The notes under the pieces: model-generated
What the model was told of the DNA's origin: nothing
Databases searched by the model: none
Seen by the model: only the letters and a program-made list of their open reading frames with translations
Part shown: piece after piece, positions 48,640 to 60,480 of the stretch
Numbering within the stretch: position 1 is the stretch's first letter
Layout of the letters: each line of letters starts with the position of its first letter
Source of the DNA: Rhinolophus ferrumequinum
Taxonomy: Eukaryota > Chordata > Mammalia > Chiroptera > Rhinolophidae
Assembly (NCBI RefSeq): GCF_004115265.2
Contig: NC_046297.1
Coordinates: forward strand, 21,760,001 to 21,824,000
DNA length: 64,000 bases
Reading direction: 5' to 3'
Made by a program: the position numbers and the translations under genes

Positions 48640-48840
48640 CAAATTCAACTCCCAATGTGCCAACTAGCTGACTTTCACCAAGGTCACTGAGCCCCAGTTT
48701 TCTTACATGTAAAATGAAAGAAATAGTATGCCCCAACTCAAAGAATTTCTGTAGGAATTGCATGACAGTAATCCATGTAAAGCTCTCAGCACAGTGCCTG
48801 GAACATAGCAAAAGCTCGATACATTATAGCTCTCAATCTT
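48640..48840 (+). mobile_element. MIR SINE
   Basis: 'tggttcaaattcaactcc', 'cttacatgtaaaatgaaag', 'catgtaaagctctcagcac' and 'gcctggaacatagcaaaag' follow MIR order. Confidence 0.7.
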
Positions 48841-48844
48841 TTAT

Positions 48845-49062
48845 TACCCATGATGAGAGGCAGGAGGGCACTGCAGTCAAGATTGTGGCCCTGTTTGGAA
48901 TCCAGTCCTGGTGCCACCAATTGTCAACTGAAACTCCAGGCAAGTCAACCTCTCTGTGCCTCAGGTTTCTCATCTGTAATAAAACCCATTGATTAATGCA
49001 TGTAAATAACTCAGAAAAGTGTCTGGCACATTGCAAGGACTCAGTAAGTGTCAGCTATTACT
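48845..49062 (+). mobile_element. MIR SINE
   Basis: A second MIR directly after the first: 'ggcaagtcaacctctctgtg', 'cctcaggtttctcatctgta', 'gtgtctggcacattgc'. Confidence 0.7.
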
Positions 49063-49065
49063 ATT

Positions 49066-49250
49066 TTCCATTATCAGAATTTATTGCTCACAACAACCAG
49101 AATAGGTATGTGTTGTGATGTTCACTTTATGGATAAGAAAACTGAAGTGCCAAGAGGTCATGTAGCAGCTTTACCCAGGGTCACACAACCAATAAGGGGA
49201 AGAACTGCATCCCAAAGACAGGCTACTGCTCCTCTATCCAGCCTGAGTTG
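49066..49250 (-). mobile_element. MIR SINE, reverse orientation
   Basis: 'tgctcacaacaaccag', 'ttatggataagaaaactg', 'acccagggtcacacaacc' are the reverse complement of the MIR core. Head-to-head with the two MIRs before it. Confidence 0.65.
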
Positions 49251-50759
49251 ATTCCAAGGCCTGAACTCATAGCCACTTGTTAGTCCCTAATATAGAAGAC
49301 ATTCAAAACAGAGGGTGGTGACGGAGGGTCCCACATCGCCTAAGTTACTTCTGCAAAACCACAGTCAGAAAACTTCTGGATTTAACTGATTTCTAAAATC
49401 CTTTCCAGCTCTAACATCTTATAAACCCAAGTCAAAACTGTATTCTATCACCTTTTGATTTTTTTACGTTTGAATATCATTCACCTGCAGTTTCCACACT
49501 GACATACATGAGCAACCCTTCACAGATGGAACAGAGCAAGAGACAAATGATGACTATGTGCCATATTGCACGCTGGTACTGCCTGTCAGCCTCTGACCAC
49601 AAGCCAGCCGTTCAATTTCCTCCTCAGTTTCTGCTGAGCCAGGATCCAGTGTTATTTTTTCCATGCTGCTCTCTCTTCCTTCTTCCCCATCTATCCCTGG
49701 AACCCCGCTCCTAGGGAATAACCATATTTCAGCAAAGGCCAGGCTGGGCTCCAAACTCACCCAGGAGTCACCTTTGGTTGGGGACATAGAGAGGACAAAG
49801 GGCAGCCCTATAAGGGTGGGAGAGAAGTCAGGTACACCAGCTGCTGGTCCTCACAGGGAACAGGTGTTTGTCCCACTGTGGGAAAGACCGTGCTCCCCAC
49901 CCGGCAAAACTACAGAGGTGCTTCTCCAGAAGGTTTTGTTATTGTCATTTTCTAAACTGTAATGTAAAGATAAGATTGTGGCATAGTATGTGCAAAACCC
50001 ATAATTATGAATTTGATGATATGGAAGCTATCTGTGAATTAATCCTTAAAAAGCACGTATCTACTGCTAAACATGAACAATCAATTAAATCTAAAAGCAA
50101 AGAAATTGCTTGCCTTGGTGCAGAAGGCCCCGCTGCATGTGGGGGCTAGCCTGGGAGCACCACGGGGTTGGGCACCACGGGTGGAAGGAAGGGAGCTAGG
50201 GGGGTGGTAGGAGACCGGGGGTGGGGTGAACATGGGCAAAGGGGCGTGTGTTCCCTGGGTGTGGGTGTAGGAAAAGGTGCTGCGTGCTCCGAGCCCCCTG
50301 AGCCTCTGCTTGGGGGCACTCTCCGTTATACCCACAGGAGCCTCTGGAAGCAGCAGGTCTCAAAGGGAAAGTTCACAGTGTACTACCAAGCACAGGTCTT
50401 TGCAATCAGACTAGAAAATCCTCCTGTGGACCTGCCACTTCAAAACCTGCCTCAGTCCTGCCAGAAATGAGAGATGCTGCAAGAAACCAAACTCAAGTAA
50501 AAGCTTGTTACACTTGATCTGACTCACATTTACACCTGCTTCACAGGGACTGCATCAGCCAAAAGGGCTGCCAAAGGACATGAATCCTTAACAAGGTCAC
50601 ACCTGACAAAGAATGCTCAGTGGCGTGATGAAGTGCAAAGTGACAAAATATTCACTTAAATATCATCACCATTATCAGCAACAATTAAAGATAAATAAAA
50701 CAAAGAATATTTAACATAAAATAGTTGCAGTGCTTTGAATTTGGTGAGAGAAGCCCAAT
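49251..50759. other. Intergenic sequence, with a GC/G-rich block
   Basis: 50110-50330 is G-rich ('ggtggtaggagaccggggg'), CpG-poor and has no splice or promoter context. No gene recognised. Confidence 0.3.
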
Positions 50760-51215
50760 ATCTTTTTTTAAAGTACACTTTTTATTGAAATAAAACACAC
50801 ATTCAAGAAAGTACACCGGTGTATACTTTCCTGACTTTTCCATAGAAAATGCACCTGGGTAACCTCTGCTCAGATTACAATGTAGAAGATCTAGGGCAGC
50901 TCAGAGGCCTCCACTGAGCTCTCCCTGTCGTTACTCTGCCTAGGTAACTACTGTTCTGACTTTCAGCACCAGAGATAGATATTGCTGTTTTTGAACTTGA
51001 TTTAAGTGGTATCACATAGAATCTACTTGTGTATGTCATTCTTTTGCTCAACATTACGGTTATGAGATTCATCCATAAATTGTGTGTTCACTCCTTTTCA
51101 TTACTGTATAGTATTCATTGTATGAATACGCCACAAATTATCTGGATATTTGCTCCAGTTTGGGGCCATTACAGATAACGCTAAAATGAGCACTTGGTGT
51201 ATGTCATTAAAATGA
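50760..51215 (-). mobile_element. Old L1 LINE 3' UTR, reverse orientation
   Basis: 'tttttattgaaataaaacac' and 'tgattcatccataaattg'-like phrases, 'ttcattactgtatagtattc' and 'gaatacgccacaaattatc' are typical of L1M/L1ME 3' UTR in reverse. Confidence 0.55.
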
Positions 51216-52299
51216 GGTTGACCTAAACCTCTAAAGACTCTTTCAATTCAAAACTAATTTCTAACAATGGCTCCATTATTTGATAACTGGATAGTCCCTC
51301 TATTTTTTCCATTGTTTCTAGCTAGATGAAACAGGTTTTAAGTTTTACGTATTAATAACTATTGATTACAAAATCTATTACTAAAATGGTAATTGTAAAA
51401 CCAATAAAAATGGCATTTTAAAATTATAAAAGAAAGAAAAATTGGTATATGTCAATGGTCTTCAAACTTGTTTGAATAACCTCTAACCAACTTTCAAAAT
51501 TATATTATCTCCTCACAGGTTTTTAATTTGGCATCTAAGATTTTTTTCTATATTTTTAAAGATCATAAATGTAAGTAATTGAAAAGATGCAATTTCCTGT
51601 ATACTGTATATTTCATGTACTTTCAGTACATTTTCATCATAATCTTGAAGCTGTATATTGAGCTCATTCAATTGGTAGAGAAGGTCTGCCATGTAAAGGA
51701 CAGAGTCCATCCTCAGTGTCAAACTAAAGAGCCAAAGCAAAGTAATGCTTACTTACTATTAGAAAAAAATCTGAGTTAGATTTAAAAATGAGAATGTTAA
51801 TACACATTCCTGTATAAAAATCTCACTTCTAAATTCTAGTTCTCAGATAGATGGAGACGGCATAAAGCCTTATCCTGGGTCTACCACCTAGATAAAAAAA
51901 GGCATGGCCCCCTTTAGCATTGTGCACTGTGGCTAGTTTTGCTTTGCCCTCATGGATCTCTTCATCAGGAGACATCCATTTTCAAATTATCCAAATGTTA
52001 CCCAGAAGGTGTTTGCAACCCAGGCCATCATGAGTAACCCATGAATCATGAGCAAGATTCAGAAAGGATGAGATATACTCCCACTTTTTGTAAAGTAGGA
52101 TAAGGTTGATTATAAGGAAAGGTGAGAAAGGAAAACCTGCAGACCACAGGCTAGTCTCAGGCAGACAGTTTCAGGGAAGAGTACACGTGGGTTTTAAAGA
52201 CCTGGAAACTAATGCCCTTAAAATTATCCCACCATGTGGTATACCTCCTCAATAGTCTTCATATATACCGAGCTGGAAGATTCCTGGATACTCTAAATA
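51216..52299. other. Intergenic sequence, nothing recognised
   Basis: AT-rich. No supported gene or repeat. Confidence 0.3.
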
Positions 52300-53484
52300 C
52301 AGTAGTCCCCCAGTGGATGCCTGAAACTGCGGATAGTACTGAACCCTATATGCATATATACTATATTTTTTCCTATATGTACATTCCTATGGTAAAGTTT
52401 AATTTATAAATTAGGTATAGTAAGGGATTAACAATAACTAATAATAAAATAGAACAATTATAACAATATACTGTAATAAAAGTTATGTGAATGAGGTCTC
52501 TCTCAAAATCTGACTGTACTGTACTCACCCTTCTTGTGATGATGTGACATGATAAATGCCCTATTATGTCAAGAACTTTCACACTTTCACTTCAAGGAAG
52601 CCCTTTATAGCTTCTCTTTGGCATATCTAACTTACCGGCATCATTACTCTTGAGATTCAGGGCCATTACTAAGTAAAATAAAAGTGACTTGAACACAGGC
52701 ACTATGATGACATGACAGTTGATCTGATAATCAAGACGGCTCCTAAGTGACTAATGGGCGGGGAGTGTCTACAGTGTGGAGACACTGGACAAAGAGATGA
52801 TTCAAGTCCAGGGCAGCTCAAGATTTTATCATTGCTACTCAAAACACCACACAATTTAAAACTTATGAATTGTTTATTTCTGGAATTTTCCATTCAATAA
52901 TTTCTTTCTTTTTCTTTTTTTTTTTTTCCTTTAATGACTGAAGCGAAAAAGATCTAAAACCACAGCTTCTGGAGAAACATTTGTTCATGCTGGTCTCGTA
53001 CCTCTCTTTGAGCTTGATCTTGGCCTAACGCTGGGCCTTGCGATTTCAGAGCAGCGTTTCTGAAGACATCTTTGTTGATGACAGTTTTGTCCAAGGGGAT
53101 ATCCACAGAGTTCTTTGTGGGCATAAGGTGATTGTAGTTATAAATTTTCACAAAAGATTTGATCTTTGACCTCTTAACAGTTTTCTTCTTACCCATGGCA
53201 GCTGTTACTTTTCAGGGATAGCGGTCAATTCCCGCCACCAGAGCATGGCTGTAGGGGTGGTCTGAGGTGCCATCATCAATGTTCTTCACGATGACCACTT
53301 TCGTCCAGAGTAGTATCCGGCCAGGACCAGCACCACTTTCCCAGTTTTCATAAACTTGCCCATTTCGACAGCAGCCACTCGGGCCTATAGCCTCCATTTA
53401 ATATTTTCAAACCATAGTTGTTTGAAGGTAACTGAAACCTCAGAAAGCAAAAACATGGACGGGAGAGAGGGGAAGGGACTACTG
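52300..53484. mobile_element. Tigger7/MER44-like DNA transposon, split by an RPL27 retrocopy
   Basis: Left part 52300-52904: 'cagtagtcccccagtggatg', 'aaagtttaatttataaatta', 'tgtactgtactcacccttct'. Right part from about 53401: 'ggtaactgaaacctcagaaa' and the terminal 'gggactactg'. TA precedes the left end. The transposase is missing. The two parts would be contiguous without the retrocopy between. Confidence 0.75.
52905..53400 (-). pseudogene. RPL27P: RPL27 processed pseudogene
   Basis: An intronless reverse-strand copy of ribosomal protein L27 mRNA. Pseudo-coding span 53363 to 52954. Recognisable pieces: MGKFMK at the start, [19 protein letters not shown], then [25 protein letters not shown] and [15 protein letters not shown], ending FLQKLWF and stop. 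A one-base frame change lies near GRK (about 53306), a TGA replaces the Arg codon after DRYP (about 53211), and the frame changes again after DVFRNAALK. The poly-A tail is seen as a T run at 52905-52932. Flanks 'ccattcaataatttc' (52889) and 'ccatttaatattttc' (53394) look like a diverged target-site duplication. Confidence 0.92.
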
Positions 53485-53989
53485 TTATTTTGAATTATTT
53501 CAAAATTCAAAAACAATGCTTTTAAGGATGAATATAATGACTTCCATTTCTGTTTATATGGGCGACTCGATATCCAAAGAAAGTTTTCCAGTATGGAGCT
53601 AAAAATTCTGGATAAAAGTTTTTTAAAAATCTTTTTAAATAATTGGCAGAACTGTTGGAAAAGGAGATAGATAATGAGAAAGTAAAAATCCTAAGAGTTA
53701 AACCTATCTTGGGCTGGTGTCTGTCAGGAGGCAGGGAGGAAGATGTATCTGGCTATCCTAAGTGCTCATATACTGGGGAGAACAGACAAAAACATGAGGC
53801 CTGTAAAAGATAGCAGGGCAGACTGGGAAACACACACATGAACCCAGAATCTCAGAAAGGTTACACTGCCTGAACTGGAGAGAGAGGCGCATGCCCTAGA
53901 GAAAGACAGTGTATTTGGGACCAGAGTGTGTACCACCGGTGTTACCTCCACTCCCCAATAAATCCAAGCCAAATAGTTGGTTTAAAATC

Positions 53990-54165
53990 TCCCAGCAGAA
54001 CTTACTGGGGTGATGGAATGCATCCCAGTAATGCACAACTAACAGCACAACTATATAAATTTATTAAATTTAAATATGTAAAAAATTTACTAAAATCCAA
54101 ACTGTACATTTAAAATGGGTGAATTTTACAGCATGTAAATTACACCTCACTAAAGTTTTATAGAA
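53990..54165 (+). mobile_element. L1 LINE 3' terminus
   Basis: 'gtacatttaaaatgggtg', 'aattttacagcatgtaaatt', 'acacctcactaaagttt' match an old L1 3' end. Confidence 0.45.
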
Positions 54166-54439
54166 TGGAGGGCTGCCTGTCTTGCTCTCATCCTGATCAC
54201 ATTGTCCACCAACAACTTTTTCTCTAGCTAATACAGACAGTTAATGCCCTTCACTAGTACTATTTCCACTGATCAAAGATAGAATCAAAGGAAAAAAGAA
54301 ATCCAAGAGAAAGGCAAAATGAAAAGAGGAGAAAGCTTAATCTGTGCTGTGAGACACTGGCTGTGTTGAATTGTCTCCCATGATTTAAGCAACCTAGGCA
54401 TAACAAACGAGGTCAAATCTACATAACCTCATTACCATG

Positions 54440-54487
<48 letters not shown>

Positions 54488-55089
54488 TGATGACTCAGAA
54501 AGAAAAAGTTTGTTACAGATGATAAGATCTTGAAATCAAAAGAGGAGCAAAAACAAACTTACAACAACACATCCTTTTGTCTTGTTCCATGAGAGGTGGA
54601 ATGAGGAGTGTTTGGCCGTGTGACCAGTCCTCCTGAGAAATGTGGTACACAGGAATTCCAGTCATGTGCCCAGTCCTATCACTGTCTTCTCTCAGTCTTA
54701 GCTTTCTTAAACTCTTGAGTTTCTTTGGTATATGGTTACTTTCCCCAAAAGATGGCAGCACAAATGTCACCTGCCTCCGTCAATTCTTGCATTACTTATT
54801 CATATGTATTGTTCTCCCTACTCTTTCACATGAGTCAGATGTATTTGCTTCCTACTTCTGTCCCAGCTAACACTGCTTTCCTCTCGTCACGGAACAAACA
54901 AATCTAGCTTTAATCTAATTCTGTTCTTCTCTGAGAATTTATAATCTACCAAAATCAAGACAGAATCTAAAATAATACATTTTGGTAAACCTAAGATATT
55001 TTGAATGTGACATCTGGTGAAGAGACTTCTTCCACTATTTTGCAAAGTCATCCCCAAAGACAGTATGTTCTTAAAATGAGTCTTACATA
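54166..55089. other. Intergenic sequence with a CA microsatellite
   Basis: No gene recognised; a (CA)n run at 54440-54485 is the only clear feature. Confidence 0.35.
54440..54485. repeat. (CA)n microsatellite
   Basis: About 23 uninterrupted CA units. Confidence 0.95.
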
Positions 55090-56060
55090 GAAAGTATATA
55101 CACTTTAATCATTGTTTTGGTTTTTTATATTATAAAATAACGCATTACATTTGTAAAAAGTCTAATAATACAAAAACATATATGGGAAAACTCCCTTCAT
55201 ACCATCACCAGCACTCAATTCCCCTCTAGGGGTAACCACTGTGAACAGTTTGATGTGTATCTGTCAGATCCATCCCTTTATGCATTTTCAACTGTATTTT
55301 ACACATACACGCACACACACACACACACACACACAATATAATCATAAATTTAACTTCAAAGAGGTAACTGTACTTTGTTTCCACTTACACCCTGGAGATC
55401 TTCCCCTGCCAGTAAATATCGTTCTAAATTCATTCCTTTTGTCATCTTCATAGAATTCTATTATATGACTACACCATGATTAATGGAATAAATGTGCATT
55501 CAAATAGTTTCTATTTTTGTTTTTTGCTATTGCAAAAAAGCTCCAATGAGAATTCTTTCTGCACAAGTGTCAACATTCCTATGATGGAATCCTAGGTGTG
55601 AAAGAGCAGAGTCAAAAGGCCCAATAGCTACAGCCCATTTGCCTTCAGGAAAGGATACACCAACATACACTCCCCCTCATAATGCTTGAGAATGCCTGTT
55701 TGCCCGCACCCTTACCACTCCTGGACTTTTATCTAACTTTTTAATATCAATGATGGAAAAAAAGGATATTGCTTTTTAATTTTCATTTTCCTGAATACCA
55801 GTGAAACATCTTTTCAAATGTTTTCAGTCATTCGTATTTATTTGCCTATGAATTGCCTGTGAATTTCTTTACCTATTTTTCCTACCGTCTTACTCAAATT
55901 GGTTTATAGAAATGTCATAAATTATGGCTAATTATCAATTTCAGTTCTTTATATGAAAATAATTTCTCCTCGTCTGTTACTTGTCATTTTACTTTGCTTA
56001 TGATTTTTTTTTTTTGGCTGTATAGAAGTTGACGTTTTTTATGTAGTCAAATGAATAATT
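55090..56060 (-). mobile_element. Old L1 LINE 3' UTR, reverse orientation
   Basis: 'aggggtaaccactgtgaac', 'tgatggaatcctaggtgtg', 'ccaacatacactccccctc', 'gaatgcctgtttgcccgc', 'cagtgaaacatcttttc' and 'aattgcctgtgaatttc' give an L1M-type 3' UTR over nearly 1 kb. Confidence 0.65.
55311..55335. repeat. (CA)n microsatellite
   Basis: CA run within the reverse L1 3' UTR. Confidence 0.85.
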
Positions 56061-57066
56061 AATGGTTTCAGGGGGTAGGAGGGTTCCTTGCCTAGCCCCA
56101 AATTATAAAATAGTTTTCCTGTATTTTATTTCAATACTTAGTATTTTGTTTTTGTTTTTTTAATGTCAAGACTCTTATTCCATCTGGATGCCCCATGTCC
56201 TATTTCTACTCACTGTGTTTGTTTACTGAATTGGAATTACTCCGGGTTTCTGTTGGGAAGAATGACTCATTTCTGTAGTGCCTTCCCTGGGTGTGTTTTG
56301 GGTTAAGGTATCTTTTGCTCTGGTTTCTGGAAATGGGATCCATCTGCTTACCAACTTCTAGTCAGTCCTCACTGGTAGTCCCTTTCTTTCTAGCACTATT
56401 ATGCTTTCATTCACATTTTTATATCTTCCCTTTCATTTCAATGGAATTTTGAAATAAAATAGGATATAAATGAATATACTCAGTCATCCATCGTGAATGG
56501 AAATGTCTTTGTATGTTCTAACAAACATTTTTTATTATGAAATAAAAATATGCACATAATGGAAAATTTGAAAGACACAAAAAGACATAAAGAAAAAAAT
56601 AAAAATCAACCAAAATTCCACTATTAGATAATAAAAAATGATAAGATGTTTGTGTTTCTAATGGATATAAATAAAATTTTCATAGAAATGTTTGATCATA
56701 TCATATACTTAGTCTTGTACTATGTGTTTTAAATTCACGTTGTGTGAAGAGTATTTTCCTATACACTTGAAAAATACGATCTGCACATATTTCTAAGATC
56801 AATTTTTTATTAATATACATATTTCCAGGAAAAGTAATACATTCCCATGATTCAATACAGTCAACAGTCAAAAGTGTCCTTTCCATCCCTTGACTCCTGT
56901 TGACCAGTTTCTCTTCCTGAAGTCAACAAATGACACCTAATTATTTTGTAAAAATAAAAGTCCCATAGGTGGAATTGGGTGAGAGGGCCTATCCCTCTCT
57001 AGCTCCGAATATAGACTTGCTCTCTAGAAATGTATAATTTACACTGCCCCCATATGAAGACATTCT
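56061..57066. other. AT-rich intergenic sequence
   Basis: Possible further L1 relics at 56520-56900, too decayed to define. No gene. Confidence 0.3.
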
Positions 57067-57268
57067 TTTTTTTTTTTAACTTTGTATTTATTTAAGTGTG
57101 TTTTTCCATACCCCATCAGCTCCAAGTCAAGTAGCAGCTCCAAGTCAAGTAGTTGTTTCAATCTAGTTGTGGAGGGCGCAGCTCACAGTGGCCCATGTGG
57201 GGATCAAACCGGCAACCTTGTTGTTAAGAGCGCCTAGCTCTAACCAACTGAGCTAACCGGCCGCCCCA
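57067..57268 (-). mobile_element. Bat tRNA-derived SINE, reverse orientation, shortened body
   Basis: T-rich tail at 57067, then a doubled 'agctccaagtcaagtag' (57119-57152), the body complement and the head complement 'gctctaaccaactgagctaa' ending near 57268. The head matches the 16428 copy better than the 'ggccggcccgg' copies. Confidence 0.7.
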
Positions 57269-58921
57269 CTCTCTTTTAACACTTGTCAATTTGGAAGGCA
57301 AGAAATGTTTTACTATGCATTTCTCTGACTAAAAATTAAGTTAAAACATTTTTTTTGCACTTTCATTAGCCCATTCTGCATCTTCCATCACAAATTGTCT
57401 GGTCCTAGCCTTTGCCACAAAGGACCCTTTAAAAATACTTTCATAGCTCTCAGGATTATAGTCAATTCACTGATTTTCCCCTACATCAAGTCAAAGTAGG
57501 GCCTTTTCCACACAGCAGAACCTCTACTTCCCTTAATTATATTATCTGTGAAACCCCCACTGCTTTGCATTCATATTTTGTTTTAATGAGATTTCTAACA
57601 ATGCTTCTTTCTTGAGATCTACTCCGAATTTCTGACAGAAGAGTGACAGCCCAGGATTTTGCTGAGAGAAACCATGAAGATGACATAAGGCTGATGTTTT
57701 CCAATGTTCACCCACTGGAACTCTTACAGGTAGATTGTACAACTCGGAGTCCATCACCCAACTTTTCTGTGCCTTAGTCACTCTCACTCCCAGGTGTTGC
57801 TCACCTCCACATCTTGGCTCATTCTGTCTACAAAGTATGGAAGGCCCTGCCAGCCCAACTACCTCTCCTCCCTCATCCAGGCTAGGTGCCCCTCTTCTAT
57901 GCACTGGGCACCTGAGGTGCATGTCTATTTTCTGCATATGTGAAGTTCATGAATGTGTCTCCCCTTTCCCAATCAAAACAGCTCTGCAGTTCCCTGGAGC
58001 CATACACAGAGCCCTGCACAGTACATGCCACAGGGTGATGATCCCTGAAACCAATCCACACACACACCTGTCCTATTCAACTTCCAACAGCACCGCTACT
58101 CAAACGATTTCCACAGCTCACCACAGTTCACCACTGCCTACAGGAACATGAGTAACCTCCTAAACACTGAAATGACATTCAAGGCTCTCCCCTGCACCTG
58201 CTTTTCCAGGCTTCAGACAACCTGTTTCATCTCACAGCCAAATAAAGAACAAATGTGCAGTCTTCACACACCCAAGTCTGTGCCAAATATAGGTTGGCTA
58301 ACGTGGCTCTCCTCTGGGCCTTCACCACTTGTGCACATCCTACACAACACTGGGTGAAAAAAAATTCCTAGTGCAATCTTGTCCTTACTCCCCATTTTTC
58401 CTTCAACACCCCATAATTCATTGACATTTCTGCTCCTTTTATCACACATCAAACTGCACCTTCTATTATAAGCATTCAGTGGTGACTTATGCATATGTTA
58501 GATGATTAGCTAATGTCGAGTGATTTTTATCTTTTTTTCCTTGACAGATGTGGCAGTGCTGTATTTTCTGGATAGTTGTACACAGAGAAGATGGTCAACA
58601 AATACTGATTGGATTAGAGTGCATCGCTGACATTTTCTCTTTTTTCTCAACCTCACCTTGTTAAAACAAACTTCTCCCTCGCCCTCTTCTCCCCCGCCTC
58701 TTGCTAGCGCAGCACCCCACCCGCTGCCCCCGGCTCTCCCACGCCCACACTACTTACCACCACGGGGCCAAGAGAGCTGTTGACCTTGATCCCAAGTGGA
58801 AGAATCTGATGCTGCTGGAGAACTCCGGTTCTGTGCGCTGCACTGCTGGGTGCAGAGGCCTGACCTGGCTCCCTCCCCGCAAGGACTCTCGCACCTGCCT
58901 CCTCTTTGTTCTCTAACACAA
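57269..58921. other. Sequence upstream of the SDR16C5 CpG island
   Basis: Open frames at 57542-57937 and 57735-58151 show no family features. The C/T-rich character of 57950-58450 hints at a very old LINE relic, not assignable. Confidence 0.3.
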
Positions 58922-59060
58922 AGGTTCCCAGCCTTGAGGCTGCGCTTGGAAACACCTGGAGAACTTTTTAAATGCTCTTACCTGACTCCCCCGCCCCCTT
59001 CCAACTCAGAAATTCTGATTTAATAATCCAGGGATTAGGCTAGCAGAATTTTTAAACATC
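58922..59060 (+). mobile_element. MER5A-type hAT DNA transposon
   Basis: 'aaaggttcccagccttgagg', 'ggaaacacctggagaact', 'cagaaattctgatttaata' and 'ggctagcagaatttt' follow the MER5A order. Confidence 0.6.
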
Positions 59061-59150
59061 CCTTAGGGCTTTTGTTCAAAATCTTGGCGAGCGTGTCGGT
59101 CTATGCGACCTAATTTCCAGCTTCTTAATCTGACCGCCTGGGGAAAATAA

Positions 59151-59171
59151 GAAAGAAAGAAAGAAAGAAAG
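59151..59171. repeat. (GAAA)n short tandem repeat
   Basis: Five GAAA units at the left edge of the CpG island. Confidence 0.85.
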
Positions 59172-59294
59172 GAGAGCGGAGCAAATAGCGCGCGGAGCCG
59201 GGGACTGCCCCACCCTTGCGAGGGCGCCGCCTGCCCGCCTTTAGAATTGGCCTCTGGCGTGCGCCGCGATAAACCCCTGAGCTTTGCCCAGCAG

Positions 59295-59367
59295 CGAACC
59301 AGTGACAGCAGTGCCCGAGGCGGACGAGACCGGCTTCTCCGCGGACTGCGAGGGCAGAGTGTCCGGG
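59295..59367 (+). other. SDR16C5: Candidate SDR16C5 non-coding exon 1
   Basis: The end is set by the consensus donor GTGAGT at 59368. The start is only a guess from the upstream GATAAA box. It lacks an ATG in frame with the coding exon. Confidence 0.35.
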
Positions 59368-59405
59368 GTGAGTTGCCAAGGCCTGGGCCCGGGCCCGGGG
59401 GCGGG

Positions 59406-59446
59406 GCACGACCTCCGGAGGCGAGCCCCCGGAGGTGGGGTCGTGC
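59406..59446. repeat. GC-rich imperfect inverted repeat in the CpG island
   Basis: GCACGACC and TCCGG at 59406-59418 pair with CCGGA and GGTCGTGC at 59429-59446, with five extra bases on the right arm. It lies just inside intron 1, 40 bases after the candidate donor. Confidence 0.7.
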
Positions 59447-60084
59447 GAGGCCCGCGAGCCCGCGGGCGTTGCAGCGAGATGGGAGCGCCCAGGGAACGCG
59501 GGAGGCGGGAAGCGAGAGGCGAGCCCTAGGGAGCGCCGCGCTTCCGGGGAAGCGCCCGGCGACAGAGACTCGGAGGCCCACACTGCCGCGGCGGCCACCA
59601 AACCCTGAATCCCGCAGGAGTAAGCGGCTAGTCTCCTTCCCCTTCCCGGAGCAGAGAGCGAGATGACTCTCTGGTCCCCTCTTCCTCTTCGGTCCATTCT
59701 GCCCAGGTGCGCTCCTCTCTGTGCTGAATGCATCTAACTCTCACTCCCCACCGCCCCCAATTGCCCCTAATCTCCCTCACCACCCTCCTCCCTTGCCCCT
59801 TACCAGGGCCAACTTCCTACTGTGCCCTGTCCTGGGAAGCAGATGTCACCTGTTTACAACGCACCAAATTAGTTCAGCGTTTGGACAAAGAGGCTAGGGA
59901 AGGGGATGGAGACACCCAAGAAGTCTTCAGCCTTATTAAATTTAATGTGCTCTGTCACTTCCTAAGGAAGAGTCTTTACACTAAAATGGAACCTTTCTTT
60001 CATTTACTTTTGTAAGTATACTTACTATAACCATCTTTCATTGATATAGCCAGGGATCATTAAATTCATGTTAGTAGAAACACC

Positions 60085-60480
60085 AGTCATAGCTCTAACA
60101 TTTATTTTGCTGTTATTATGTGCTTGGCACTGTTCTAACAAGGCCTGTAACCTGGCAGGCCCTGAAGTCCAGCTGGATGCCTATTGCCCCACCCCCACCG
60201 TATGCATCCTTGGCGGGGAGGGGGGACATTGAGGATTTTTTTTTCTAATTTGCTTAGAAGTTTCATATGGGGTAGTAGTGACCATTAATACTTTATTTGC
60301 ATTAACTCATTTAACTCCCTCCCACAGTTTCCCTATTTCCTAAGTATTGATACATACTAGTAGCATCCCCCTATTTAAAGGCGGAAACTAAGGTACAACA
60401 GATGAAGTAATTTTTACCAAGTTTGCAGCGCAGTGGTGGCAGATCCAGAATTCCAACCCAAATTTTAAACTCTAGACCTC
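60085..60480 (-). mobile_element. MIR SINE, reverse orientation, interrupted
   Basis: 'acatttattttgctg', 'atgtgcttggcactgttct' at 60100-60137, then after about 140 bp of other sequence 'gcattaactcatttaactcc', 'ggcggaaactaaggtac'. The MIR order is kept on both sides. Confidence 0.55.

Larger units (their letters stand above)
59170..59680 (+). promoter_or_regulatory. SDR16C5: CpG island, likely SDR16C5 promoter and 5' UTR exon
   Basis: The only strongly CpG-rich block in the window (for example 59170-59240 and 59320-59560), with GC boxes such as GGGGGCGGGGC at 59397-59407. It lies 3.2 kb before the first coding exon of SDR16C5. A good donor, CCGG|GTGAGT at 59368, could splice a non-coding first exon to the acceptor at 62896. 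A GATAAA motif at 59267-59272 could act as a weak TATA-like site, with a start near 59295; this placement is inference. Confidence 0.65.

Noticed and set aside
52889-53410. RPL27 sequence as a live ribosomal protein gene
   Set aside because: No introns, a poly-A tail, at least two frame changes and a stop inside the reading frame.
59063-59733. Long open frames on both strands in the CpG island (up to about 200 codons)
   Set aside because: High GC lowers stop-codon frequency; frames overlap on both strands, lack domains and lie over a promoter-like region.
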